Assembly (NCBI RefSeq): GCF_019511345.1
Contig: NZ_JAEUAK010000003.1
Location: 620,001 to 684,000, forward strand
Direction: 5' to 3'
Length of the DNA: 64,000 nucleotides
From: Rhizobium mesosinicum
Lineage (GTDB): Bacteria; Pseudomonadota; Alphaproteobacteria; Rhizobiales; Rhizobiaceae
Shown: piece after piece, positions 1 to 8,521 of the stretch
Layout: every line of letters begins with the position of its first letter
Position numbering within the stretch: the first letter of the stretch is position 1
Program-made: the position numbers and the translations under genes
The notes under the pieces: model-generated
Database searches by the model: none
Told to the model about the DNA's origin: nothing
Seen by the model: only the letters and a program-made list of their open reading frames with translations

Positions 1-347
1 TTTTCGACGATGGCGTCGATCTTGGCTTCAATGTCGGGATTCGGATTGTTCTTCAGCGTGTAGCTTGCCGCCTCGATCCATTTGCCGAAATCGGAATCGA
101 AGAAATGCTGCATTGACAGCCCGCTCGGCTGGATCGGCCGCACGAGCGGGCCTGCTGGCTTGTCAAAATCGAGCACTTCGAGAAAGCCCTCCTCATCGAG
201 CCGCATATGCTGGGTAGGGATCGTCACGTCACGCACGGTCTCTGTCCAGCTTTTCCAGAAGCCGCCCGTGAAGGCGACGCGGGTGTGGTCGGCCGGCACG
301 TAACGGTCGATCGGGGTTCGTGACTGGGATTTCTGGGCGATGGGCAT
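1..347 (-). CDS. Beta-L-arabinofuranosidase-type glycoside hydrolase (GH127/DUF1680), 3' end missing
   Basis: Only the first 115 codons lie in the window; the gene runs off the left edge. The start is ATG at 347, preceded by an AAGGAG ribosome site. The N-terminal part shows the GH127 pattern: a TGGFWKSW motif near residue 30, then DSDFGKWIEAASYTL near residue 85 (the conserved DSD-x2-KW-x-EA block). Known members remove L-arabinofuranose from arabinan, extensin or related plant glycans, usually in the cytoplasm or periplasm. It begins 29 bp after the stop of an ABC permease gene on the same strand, so it is probably the last visible gene of that operon and hydrolyses the imported oligosaccharide. 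The family call is fairly firm; the substrate is inferred from family and context. Confidence 0.8.
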   Translation of the reverse strand, partial: MPIAQKSQSRTPIDRYVPADHTRVAFTGGFWKSWTETVRDVTIPTQHMRLDEEGFLEVLDFDKPAGPLVRPIQPSGLSMQHFFDSDFGKWIEAASYTLKNNPNPDIEAKIDAIVE

Positions 348-376
348 GGAGACTCCTTGAGCGGACGCGCCGCGTC

Positions 377-1234
377 TCATTTCACGGCGCCGGCCGTCAG
401 GCCGCGCACATAATAACGTTGAAGAAGAAGGAACAGGATGATGCAGGGGATCATGGTGACCGCGATACCGGCCTGCAATGCGCCCCAGTCGATGATGCCA
501 TAGAGACCCGAAGACACGTTCACCAGCATGATCGGTAGCGTGAACTTGTTCTGGTCCGACAGGAAGATCAGCGCGGCCAGGAACTCGTTCCACGAATTGA
601 GGAAGGCAAACATCGCCACGGTTGCGACGCCGGGCAGGGCAATCGGCAGCATGATACGGCGAAGGATCGTCGCTTGGGAGGCACCGTCGATGCGCGCCGC
701 CTCGATCAGCGCCTTCGGCACGGCGTCAAAGGCGTTGCGCATCATGAAGACGGAAAAGGGTAGCTGGAAGGTGACATAGATCAGCACCAGGCCAACAAGG
801 CTATTCTGCAGTCCAATTAGTTTCAGGATCAGGAACAGTGGCGTCAGGATCGACTGGAACGGGATCATCATCGTCGCCATGATCAGCACGAAGAGGATCG
901 ACTGGCCGGGAAACTTGAACTTGGAGAAGCCGTAGCCGGCCGGCACAGAGACGATAACGGTCAGGAGGACAGTGCCTATCGCAATCATAACTGAGTTGGC
1001 GGCGTAAACGTACCAGCCGGCGCCGACATTCTCGAGCCGCCGGTAATTCTCCAGCGAGAAGGTCTTGGAAAACAATGCTGCCGGATTGGCGAGTGCCTCG
1101 GCAGCCGGTTTGAAGGAATTCGCCAGCGACCAGACGATCGGCATGATGAAGAAGATCGCAAACAGGATCGATGCGAGCAGGAAGAGTAGGTAACCGGTCT
1201 GGCCGCCGCGGGGGTTTGTTGTCGGTTGGGTCAT
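377..1234 (-). CDS. Carbohydrate ABC transporter permease, MalG/UgpE type
   Basis: This is a 285-residue inner membrane permease of the CUT1 sugar family, with six predicted membrane segments starting near residue 16. The cytoplasmic EAA loop that docks the ATPase is visible in the second half (EAARIDGASQATILRRIMLP). Length and motif fit MalG/UgpE. Its ATG overlaps the stop of the upstream MalF-type permease by one base (TAATG), a sign of translational coupling. It works with the partner permease and the binding protein at 2236-3480. The operon encodes no ATPase, so the energising subunit must come from elsewhere. Confidence 0.93.
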   Translation of the reverse strand: MTQPTTNPRGGQTGYLLFLLASILFAIFFIMPIVWSLANSFKPAAEALANPAALFSKTFSLENYRRLENVGAGWYVYAANSVMIAIGTVLLTVIVSVPAGYGFSKFKFPGQSILFVLIMATMMIPFQSILTPLFLILKLIGLQNSLVGLVLIYVTFQLPFSVFMMRNAFDAVPKALIEAARIDGASQATILRRIMLPIALPGVATVAMFAFLNSWNEFLAALIFLSDQNKFTLPIMLVNVSSGLYGIIDWGALQAGIAVTMIPCIILFLLLQRYYVRGLTAGAVK

Positions 1235-2160
1235 TAGCCTTCCTCCGGGCGCTCGCGCAGCAGCACGAATTGGATGGCACTGATAGCGACCAGCACAATC
1301 AGCAGCGCAAAAGAGAGCGCCGAACCGTAGCCGAGCCGGTAGGACGAGAAGGACGCCAGATAGATGGAGAACACGGCCGAGATCGTGCTGTTTTCCGGTC
1401 CGCCTTGGGTGATGATGAAAAACTGGTCGAATGCAAGCATGGACGAGGTGACGTTGAGCACCAGCGCCAGCACCATCGAATTGCGCATCAGCGGGAGGGT
1501 AATTCTACGAAAGCGGCTGAAAACGCTGGCGCCGTCAATCTTGGCAGCTTCGATGACGTCGTTCGAGATGCCCTGCAGGCCGGTCAGCAGGATGACCATG
1601 GTGAAGCCCGCGGTCTTCCAAACGACCATCAGGATGATCACGGCCATCGCCGGCCAGAAGCTTTCGAGCGGGCGTGGTGCAGAGTCGATCAGGCCGATAC
1701 CGCGCAGAACCTGCGCGAAGACGCCGCTATCGGGATTGAGCAGCCACATCCAGAGTGTGGAGGCGGCGCCAAAGCCGATGACGACAGGCATGAAGAAGAT
1801 CGTCCGAAAGAAACCGGCCGAGCGTAGCGGGCGGTCGACGAGCAGCGCCAGCGGAAAGGCCACCACGAAAATCGCCGCCGTCACAAGCACGGTATAAAGC
1901 ATCGTGAAACCCAGCGAATGCCAGAGCTGCATGTCGCCGAGAAGTTCGCTGTAATTGGCAAGACCGATGAATTTCTTCCGGCCGAGCAGCGGCCAGTTGT
2001 AGAAGCTCATCCATATGGTCATGGCGAGCGGAACGAGAAACAGCACGAGGATGAAGAGGAAGCCGGGCAGGATGAAGGCCAGTCCCAGCCAGCCCTTCGG
2101 CTCCGGCTCCCCGGAGGCCGGCTGTTTTATGTGCATTGTCGGCGTGTCGACCACTGTCAT
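1234..2160 (-). CDS. Carbohydrate ABC transporter permease, MalF/UgpA type
   Basis: A 308-residue inner membrane permease. After a hydrophilic N-terminus of about 25 residues come six membrane segments. The EAA loop is visible (EAAKIDGASVFSRFRRITLP) around residue 215. It pairs with the MalG-type permease that follows at a one-base overlap. It lies 75 bp downstream of the binding-protein gene, and that gap contains a strong stem-loop. The family assignment is firm; the sugar is unknown but is probably linked to the arabinofuranosidase-type hydrolase in the same operon. Confidence 0.93.
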   Translation of the reverse strand: MTVVDTPTMHIKQPASGEPEPKGWLGLAFILPGFLFILVLFLVPLAMTIWMSFYNWPLLGRKKFIGLANYSELLGDMQLWHSLGFTMLYTVLVTAAIFVVAFPLALLVDRPLRSAGFFRTIFFMPVVIGFGAASTLWMWLLNPDSGVFAQVLRGIGLIDSAPRPLESFWPAMAVIILMVVWKTAGFTMVILLTGLQGISNDVIEAAKIDGASVFSRFRRITLPLMRNSMVLALVLNVTSSMLAFDQFFIITQGGPENSTISAVFSIYLASFSSYRLGYGSALSFALLIVLVAISAIQFVLLRERPEEG

Positions 2161-2202
2161 TCCTCGAAGATTTCAAAACCGCGCGTCGGCAATCCGGAAG
2201 GT

Positions 2203-2224
2203 GCGGGGCGGACGACCGCCCCGC
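2203..2224 (-). promoter_or_regulatory. Intercistronic stem-loop after a binding-protein gene
   Basis: A perfect 9-bp inverted repeat (GCGGGGCGG / CCGCCCCGC) with a 4-base loop lies between the binding-protein stop at 2236 and the permease start at 2160. There is no T-run on the minus strand, so partial attenuation or protection of the upstream mRNA 3' end is more likely than full termination. This arrangement is common where the binding protein is needed in excess over the membrane subunits. Confidence 0.6.
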
Positions 2225-2235
2225 TTCAGATGTTG

Positions 2236-3480
2236 TTAGGGGTTGGTGCGGTCGAGGATCTTGGTGAAGTCGTCCTGCGCCTTCTTGATCGAACCATCGA
2301 CATCGTTGCCGAAGATGGTGCCCTGGATCAGGTTGAGGAACGGGCCGGTGCGGCTGACAAACAGTTCATCCGAGGAGAAAGTATAGGGCGTGCGCGCCTT
2401 GGCGAGAATGTCATAGGCGACGAGGTTGCGCGGGTCGAACTTGGCATAGGCTTCCTTGGCCAGATCCGTACGCGACGGCATGCCGGATTCCTGAGTGATG
2501 TAAACCTGCTGCTCGGGCTCCATGTAGAATTTCACGAAGTCGAGCGCGACCTTCTTCTTCCCGTCGCTGATACCCTTGATGAGCGCCATGGTATCACCGC
2601 CGGCAAAGCTCGATGCGCCGCCCTTCGGGCCCGGGATCGGAGCAACGGCGAACTTCACATCAGGATATTTGCTGGTCAGCAAGTTGACGATATAGGAGCC
2701 GGTCATGAGGATGCCGACCTTGCCGGAGGCGAAGGCTTCGACGGCATTGTTGCCGTTGCCAGAACGCGAGGTCGGATGGATTGCGCCTTCCTTCCACATG
2801 TCGCGATAGGCGGCGATGGTGTCACGCATTGCCGGTGTGTCGACGGTGGCGGTGCGGCCGTCATCGGAGAGCACGTCGGCGTTGGCGGCCCAGAGATGCG
2901 GCAGGAAGTCATAGATAAGCCAGCTGCCGGAATTGGCGACGAAGTAGAAGCCGTAGGTTTCCTTGTCGAGCGCATGGATCTTCTTGGCGTCGGCGGCGAT
3001 CTCTTCGAGTGAGGCCGGTGCCTTGTCCGGGTCGAGGCCTGCTTTCTTGAAGAGATCGGTATTGTAGGCGATGATCGAGGCATCAGGCAGCGCCGGCACG
3101 CCATAGATCTTGCCGTCATAGGTGGCGAGGCGGACATGCGAAGGGCTCAACGCTGCGGAATAGGGCAGTCCCTTGACGAAATCGCTGATGTCCTCAAGGC
3201 TGTCATTGGCCGCAAAGGTCGGCAGGTAGATCAGGTCGAGGACTGCGCCGTCGGGCGCTGCACCCCCGGCGATTGCAGCGCCGAGTTTCGGCACCATCTG
3301 CTCGGCGGTGATCTGGGTCACGTTAACCTTGTCGGAGTGCGAGGCATTGTATTTTTCGGCCAGGCCCTGAAGCACGGCGCCCGAAGAGGTCCGCACCCAG
3401 AGCGTGATTTCTTCGGCGCTGGCGAGAGAAGAGCTCGCTAGCAGCGCAACAGCGGCAATGGTGGTTTTCAAACGTAACAT
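2236..3480 (-). CDS. Sugar ABC transporter periplasmic binding protein (family 1)
   Basis: A 414-residue extracellular solute-binding protein. I chose ATG 3480 because it begins a clean Sec signal peptide (MLRLKTTIAAVALLASSSLASA, cut shown here only in part: charged start, hydrophobic core, AxA cleavage near residue 20) and has a GGGA-type ribosome site; the frame stays open to 3576 but that extension has no export signal. The mature part has the MalE/UgpB-like fold pattern, including the late motif AGGDTMALIKG. First gene of the operon binding protein, MalF-type, MalG-type, GH127 hydrolase. The divergent LacI-type repressor at 3649 and two operators in the gap are its probable control. Confidence 0.9.
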   Translation of the reverse strand: MLRLKTTIAAVALLASSSLASAEEITLWVRTSSGAVLQGLAEKYNASHSDKVNVTQITAEQMVPKLGAAIAGGAAPDGAVLDLIYLPTFAANDSLEDISDFVKGLPYSAALSPSHVRLATYDGKIYGVPALPDASIIAYNTDLFKKAGLDPDKAPASLEEIAADAKKIHALDKETYGFYFVANSGSWLIYDFLPHLWAANADVLSDDGRTATVDTPAMRDTIAAYRDMWKEGAIHPTSRSGNGNNAVEAFASGKVGILMTGSYIVNLLTSKYPDVKFAVAPIPGPKGGASSFAGGDTMALIKGISDGKKKVALDFVKFYMEPEQQVYITQESGMPSRTDLAKEAYAKFDPRNLVAYDILAKARTPYTFSSDELFVSRTGPFLNLIQGTIFGNDVDGSIKKAQDDFTKILDRTNP

Positions 3481-3590
3481 GCGGGTTCCCCTTCTCTTAT
3501 GCGAGGCTCCTCTGCCTCGAGACGAAGACGACGTTAAAGGAGAAAATTTTTCGTGTCGACAGGCTGTATGCACCAAAACGCAATGTTTTT

Positions 3591-3637
3591 GTTAAAACCT
3601 TTTAGCAACTGAATTATTTCTGCTAAAAGGTTTTAAC
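3591..3637. promoter_or_regulatory. Paired LacI-type operators
   Basis: Two 17-base sites, GTTAAAACCTTTTAGCA at 3591-3607 and its exact reverse complement at 3621-3637, flank a 13-base spacer. Each site is itself a near-palindrome with a central CG-type step (GCTAAAA-GG-TTTTAAC), which is the typical form of a LacI-family operator. The centres are about 31 bp apart, roughly three helical turns, so two dimers would sit on the same face of the DNA. The pair ends 11 bp before the LacI-type gene and lies about 110 bp upstream of the divergent binding-protein gene, fitting control of both. Confidence 0.75.
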
Positions 3638-3648
3638 AACGTGGATGA

Positions 3649-4674
3649 ATGGGTGCGAGTTTGAAGGAAACTGGTGGCGGCAGGCACACGATCCGTGACG
3701 TGGCGAAGGCCGCGGGCGTGAGTATTTCAACGGCCTCGAACGCTCTGAACGGCACTGGCAGAACCAATGTTGAGACACGCGAAAAGGTACGACGGATTGC
3801 TGAGGAGATCGGATTTCGTCCGAACGCTCTCGCGCGTGGGTTGTTGACGAAACGCAGCCATGCGATCGGCATGCTGACCAACGATACTTATGGGCGCCTG
3901 ACACTGCCGATGGCGAGCGGCGTGTCGGAAGTGCTGGTCGATCACGGCGTTTCGCTCTTCCTCTGTGCCACCAACAATGACCCGCGATTGGCGAAACTGC
4001 ACCTCGAGACGCTGCTCGATCGGCAGGTTGATGGCATCATTTTTACGGCAACCCGCATCGACCTGGAGCCGCCGCCAGAGCTGACCAGGCTGCGCATCCC
4101 GGTCGTCTATGTCTTCGCACAAGGACCAGGAGATAGCGTAAGCTTCCATCCAGATGACGCACAGGGCGCGCGGTTGGCGGTCGAGCATCTCCAGAGCCTC
4201 GGCCGGTCGCGCATCCTGCACATCACCGGCGAGCAAAATTATCGCGCCGCCTGCATTCGGGCCGAGGCCTATCGGCAACTGGTCGGGCCGATGGCCGAGG
4301 TCATGTTCGGCGATTGGTCGGAAGAATGGGGACATGCGGCGGTCGAGACCGTCTTCTCGCGCCCCGGAGCGAAACCGGATGCGATCTTTTGCGGTAGCGA
4401 CGAGATCGCCCGTGGCGTCATCGACGCACTGCGCGACAGAAATATTTCCATTCCCGGCGACGTCGCGGTCGTCGGTTTCGACAATTGGGAAGTTGTCTCC
4501 AGGCAGACGCGTCCGCCTCTGACGACTATCGACATGGAACTCAAGGAACTCGGTCACCGGGCGGGGCTTGCGATACTTGCTCTGTCGAAAGGCGAGAATG
4601 TCGAGCCGGGCGTAGAGAGATTGCCCTGTACGCTTGTCGTTCGCCGGTCTGCTGGCCAGTCCAATCAGGCGTGA
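3649..4674 (+). CDS. LacI-family transcriptional repressor
   Basis: A 341-residue regulator. Residues 13-60 hold the LacI helix-turn-helix and hinge (TIRDVAKAAGVSISTASNAL and then RPNALARGL); the rest is a periplasmic-binding-protein-like sensor domain with the usual GFDNWE segment late in the protein. It is divergent from the ABC/GH127 operon, and two matched operators lie between them, so it probably represses that operon and itself until a sugar ligand binds. The start is ATG 3649; its ribosome site is weak and an upstream GTG at 3641 is out of frame. Ligand unknown. Confidence 0.92.
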   Translation: MGASLKETGGGRHTIRDVAKAAGVSISTASNALNGTGRTNVETREKVRRIAEEIGFRPNALARGLLTKRSHAIGMLTNDTYGRLTLPMASGVSEVLVDHGVSLFLCATNNDPRLAKLHLETLLDRQVDGIIFTATRIDLEPPPELTRLRIPVVYVFAQGPGDSVSFHPDDAQGARLAVEHLQSLGRSRILHITGEQNYRAACIRAEAYRQLVGPMAEVMFGDWSEEWGHAAVETVFSRPGAKPDAIFCGSDEIARGVIDALRDRNISIPGDVAVVGFDNWEVVSRQTRPPLTTIDMELKELGHRAGLAILALSKGENVEPGVERLPCTLVVRRSAGQSNQA

Positions 4675-4696
4675 CCGGGCAGTCATCACCGATCAT

Positions 4697-5887
4697 TTAA
4701 CCGCATGCTGCTTGATTGGCTTCTTCCTTGATCCCCGCCTTGTTATCGCTTTCGCGCGGCTTCAGCGCTTTCGTCAGGCACAAAGCCGCAATGATGACCG
4801 GCAGGCAGACAAGGTAGGAGATCCTGATGCCGGCATGTTCGGCCACGAAGCCAAGCAGTGGCGGCGCCAGGAAGAACACGACGAAGGACATTTGCCCGAG
4901 GGCTGCGACATTCAGATGAGCCGGGCGATCGGTCCGCTGTGCTGCTGCGGAAACCGCAAGAGGGTAGACGGCGCTGCAGCCGCCACCCATCAGCGCGAAG
5001 CCGAACAGTGCGATATAGGGGTGCGGCGCAAGCCAGACGGCGCACAGGCCTGCCACCGAGAAAATCAGCAGAAAAGTGGCTACGGCGCGCGCGCCAAATC
5101 GGTCGACGAGCGGGTCGACGAACAGCCGGGCGACGGCCATAAAGAAAGTGAATAGCGTGAGCCCGAGCCCACCAATAAAGGGCTCGACTGCGAAGGCGTC
5201 GCGCATATAGATCGCTGACCAGTCGATACCGGCGCCTTCCACCAGAAAGGCGGCAATGCCGATGATGCACAGTGGCATGAGCCCCCATGTCGGCAGTGCC
5301 GCGCTCGGGCCTTCCACGTGCTCAATTCCTGCGCGAGCCGGCGCATTCTTCATGCCGGAGATGACAATCGCCCCGACAATCAGAACGAAGGTGAAGGTCA
5401 GCGCAAGATGCAGTTGCATGGGCACACCCGCTTGACGAACGGCTGAGCCAACGAGCGCGGTCAGGAAAAATCCAAGGCTCCAGAAGCCATGCGCCCTGTT
5501 CATGACGCCGCGGTCAAGCTGGGCCTCGATGCGATCAATCTCGACATTGAGATTGATTTCCAGCGCCCCGGCCAGCAAGCCTTCGCAGAACAGGATGAAG
5601 AAAACCAGCCAGGCGGCATTGGCCCATGGAATGGTTGCCAGCAGCGCAGACGTGCCCAGGACCGTCAGAAACGCAGTCTTACGTGCTCCGAAGCGGGCGA
5701 TCAGTGGCGAAGCGAAGGTAAGGGAAATCAGCGCGCCGATTGCCGCACCGATCAGCGTGAGGCCGAGCTCGGACTTGTCGACAGCCAAAGCGTCCTGAAG
5801 GTCGGGCAGACGCGAAAGGAGCGCGCCCATCGAGATGGCGAAGAGAAAGAAGCAGACATAGATCCGGTGTTGCGGCTGGATAAGCAT
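4697..5887 (-). CDS. Major facilitator superfamily transporter
   Basis: A 396-residue transporter with about twelve membrane segments. The start ATG 5887 is preferred because a GGAG site lies 8 bases upstream; the frame stays open to 6004 with no good site. Visible features are the RLPDLQ segment after helix 1, a basic loop ARFGARKTAF between helices 2 and 3, and a second one DRFGARAVAT in the C-terminal half, as in MFS_1. The pattern with conserved Asn/Glu in helix 4-5 (EINLNVEIDR) and MNRAHGFWSLG resembles the YbjJ group. It converges with the LacI gene with 22 bp between stops. Substrate unknown; it may be a sugar or an efflux substrate. Confidence 0.85.
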   Translation of the reverse strand: MLIQPQHRIYVCFFLFAISMGALLSRLPDLQDALAVDKSELGLTLIGAAIGALISLTFASPLIARFGARKTAFLTVLGTSALLATIPWANAAWLVFFILFCEGLLAGALEINLNVEIDRIEAQLDRGVMNRAHGFWSLGFFLTALVGSAVRQAGVPMQLHLALTFTFVLIVGAIVISGMKNAPARAGIEHVEGPSAALPTWGLMPLCIIGIAAFLVEGAGIDWSAIYMRDAFAVEPFIGGLGLTLFTFFMAVARLFVDPLVDRFGARAVATFLLIFSVAGLCAVWLAPHPYIALFGFALMGGGCSAVYPLAVSAAAQRTDRPAHLNVAALGQMSFVVFFLAPPLLGFVAEHAGIRISYLVCLPVIIAALCLTKALKPRESDNKAGIKEEANQAACG

Positions 5888-6216
5888 TCGATCGCTCCGG
5901 GATCTCATCAGTTGGAGAGTTGGTCTCAATCGCAACGACGGCGAAAAGACAATTTCGGGTAGCATTTCCGAGATATATGTTGTTTGCAGAGACCGCAACA
6001 GCAACCTTTACTCGCTATCGGCGGGCGGTCCTTTTATTCCGGGGAGGCGGGACCGAACATCGGACCATCGAAACTTTCTGCATATTTTCGCTGCTCAATG
6101 CGGTATGGCAGCGCTGACGACGCAGCAGCTACTGCCTAATGTTGACCATTCAAAATTAAGTAAAAAACAAGTTTTCCTCTCAAGAATTAGGGGCATTCGA
6201 TATTTGAGGGGGCATT
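5888..6216. other. Divergent intergenic region upstream of the MFS and chemoreceptor genes
   Basis: About 330 bases without a convincing gene. It must hold the divergent promoters of the MFS gene and the chemoreceptor gene. The stretch near 6140-6175 is A/T-rich, which fits a promoter for the rightward gene. I see no repeat or RNA gene in it. Confidence 0.5.
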
Positions 6217-8445
6217 ATGAACGAGGAAAAGATCAAACGGCCTATATGGATCCGCATCACGGCCTATGGATTTGCGGCCGTTATGTTTGCGAGCGCGGCA
6301 ATCGGTGGTCTTGCTTGGTATCGTCAGAATGCGATGAGCGATCAATCGCTTCAGAAGGAGCTTTCGTCGGATCTGCATGTAATCCAGGCGGATATGGAGG
6401 CTCAGAAGCGGGCGGCAGCCGGGCTTGCGGTAACCCTTGCCGGCGAGCCTGAAACGGCTGATCTGATCGGCAAGAATGATCGCGCATCCCTTCTTGCGAA
6501 ATATACTGCCAGCTTACCGGCGATCAAAGCGCAGGGCCTTCAGCTCATCACTTTCAGCAATTCCGATGGCATGGCCGTTGCGCGTATCCATGCGCCGGAT
6601 ACTTTTGGCGACGATCTCAAGGGACGTCGCAAGACGATCGTTGCAGCACTGACGCAGGGCAAGCTGAATGCCGGCATCGAACCTGGGCGGACCGCCGTCA
6701 GCATGTTTGCTTCGGCTCCCGTCATCAAGGACGGCAAGACCGTCGGCATCGTCGATGTCGGCACCTCGCTCACGAACGACTATTTTGCGCCGCTGGCGCA
6801 GTCGGTCGATGCGGCCGTTGCAGTCCATATCCTTCAGGACGGGAAATTCGTATCGCAGGCCTCGACTTTCGGCGACAAGACAATTCTCACTCAAGAGCAG
6901 TTGCAGGCAGCCTTCAACGGTGACCGCGTCCGTGTCCACGCGATTCTCGGCGATAAGGACTATGAAGTCGCGGCCATTCCGTTCGAAGATTTCTCCGGCC
7001 GCAAGATCGGCGTTTTCGAAATCGGCTCCGATGTGACAGAGATCGTCGAAGCGTCGCAGCAGGCGCTCTGGATGGCGGCGATCGGTACGGTTATCGTCTC
7101 GCTGATTTCGCTTGTTGGCTTCCTCGTCTTTGCGCGATCGATTGCTGCGGTTATCAAGAAGACGACCAGCACGATGGCGCGCCTGGCTTCAGGCGATCTC
7201 GATGTCGAGGTTCAGGGCCAGGCCCGACCGGATGAAATCGGCGCCATGGCGCGCGCTGTTCAGGTCTTCAAGCAGAATGCGATCGAGCGGGTTCGCCTCG
7301 AAACGGAGGCAGAGGCTAATCGCAGCATGAGCGAAAGAGAGCAGATCGAGCGGGAGAAGGAAAAGGCGAAAGACGCTGCCGATGTCCAATTTGCCGTCGA
7401 CAACCTCGCCGCCGGTCTCGCCAAGCTCGCCGACGGCGATGTATCCTACCGCATCGATCAGCCCTTCGTGACGAAGCTCGATGGCGTCCGCAGCGACTTC
7501 AACAACTCCGCCGACAAGCTGCAATCGGCGTTGAACCGGGTGTCGCAGAATGCGCGCGGTATCGATTCTGGAGCAAACGAAATCAAGTCGGCCGCCGACG
7601 ACCTCGCCAAGCGCACGGAACAGCAGGCAGCGGCGCTCGAGGAAACCGCGGCGGCTCTCGAAGAAATCACCACGACGGTGAAAGATTCGAGCAAGCGTGC
7701 AAAGGAAGTCGGAGAGCTCGTTTCCCGCGCTAAGACCGGCGCGGAAAAATCCGGCGAAGTCGTCCGCAAAGCGGTTTCGGCCATGCAGCAGATCGAAAAG
7801 TCCTCGGGCGAGATCTCCAACATCATCGGCGTCATCGACGATATCGCCTTTCAGACCAACCTTCTCGCTCTGAACGCCGGCGTCGAAGCCGCGCGCGCCG
7901 GTGAAGCCGGCAAGGGCTTTGCCGTCGTCGCCCAGGAAGTGCGCGAGCTCGCCCAGCGCTCAGCAAATGCCGCCAAGGAGATCAAGGCTCTGATCAACAC
8001 GTCGAGCGAACAGGTCAATTCCGGCGTCGGTCTCGTCGGCGAGACCGGCAAGGCGCTGGAAGCGATCGCCGCCGAGGTCCAGGAAATCAATCGCCATATC
8101 GCCGCGATCGTCGAAGCGTCGCAGGAACAGTCCTCCGGTCTCGACCAGATCAACCTGGCCGTCAATCAGATGGACCAGGATACGCAGAAGAACGCCGCGA
8201 TGGTGGAAGAATCGACCGCGGCAAGCCATAACCTTGCGAAGGAAGCGTCTTCGCTCAATGAGCTTCTCGCGCAGTTCAAGCTAAGCGAGACTGATCATGC
8301 GCCGCGTTCTGCAGCACCTCGTGCAGCCGCGCAAGACGATGCGCCGGCGCCATCACCGGTTCGCGCTCTCGGACGCAAGATCGCCTCTGCCTTCTCAGGA
8401 AATGCCGCACTTGATACGAAGGGCGACAATTGGGAAGAGTTCTGA
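6217..8445 (+). CDS. Methyl-accepting chemotaxis protein
   Basis: A 742-residue chemoreceptor. One membrane helix (about residues 13-34) is followed by a periplasmic Cache-type sensor domain to about 282, a second helix (about 284-306), a HAMP domain, a second HAMP-like segment near 390-450, and the cytoplasmic signalling hairpin with the highly conserved tip (IDDIAFQTNLLALNAGVEAA) near residues 545-565. Glutamine/glutamate-rich heptads on both sides are the methylation regions. The C-terminus is DNWEEF, like the tethering pentapeptide bound by CheR/CheB. The start has a GAGGGGG ribosome site. It stands alone, with a Rho-independent terminator just after it. Ligand unknown. Confidence 0.96.
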   Translation: MNEEKIKRPIWIRITAYGFAAVMFASAAIGGLAWYRQNAMSDQSLQKELSSDLHVIQADMEAQKRAAAGLAVTLAGEPETADLIGKNDRASLLAKYTASLPAIKAQGLQLITFSNSDGMAVARIHAPDTFGDDLKGRRKTIVAALTQGKLNAGIEPGRTAVSMFASAPVIKDGKTVGIVDVGTSLTNDYFAPLAQSVDAAVAVHILQDGKFVSQASTFGDKTILTQEQLQAAFNGDRVRVHAILGDKDYEVAAIPFEDFSGRKIGVFEIGSDVTEIVEASQQALWMAAIGTVIVSLISLVGFLVFARSIAAVIKKTTSTMARLASGDLDVEVQGQARPDEIGAMARAVQVFKQNAIERVRLETEAEANRSMSEREQIEREKEKAKDAADVQFAVDNLAAGLAKLADGDVSYRIDQPFVTKLDGVRSDFNNSADKLQSALNRVSQNARGIDSGANEIKSAADDLAKRTEQQAAALEETAAALEEITTTVKDSSKRAKEVGELVSRAKTGAEKSGEVVRKAVSAMQQIEKSSGEISNIIGVIDDIAFQTNLLALNAGVEAARAGEAGKGFAVVAQEVRELAQRSANAAKEIKALINTSSEQVNSGVGLVGETGKALEAIAAEVQEINRHIAAIVEASQEQSSGLDQINLAVNQMDQDTQKNAAMVEESTAASHNLAKEASSLNELLAQFKLSETDHAPRSAAPRAAAQDDAPAPSPVRALGRKIASAFSGNAALDTKGDNWEEF

Positions 8446-8470
8446 AGCTCGATCCGTCAAAGCAAGGTGC

Positions 8471-8499
8471 GGCGTGGCGATCATCGCCGCGCCGTTTTC
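8471..8499 (+). terminator. Rho-independent terminator of the chemoreceptor gene
   Basis: A 10-bp stem (GGCGTGGCGA / TCGCCGCGCC, one G-U pair) with a 3-base loop is followed by GTTTTC. It begins 26 bp after the chemoreceptor stop. Confidence 0.75.
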
Positions 8500-8521
8500 A
8501 TCCAGTAGCCCAAAGCGGCCG

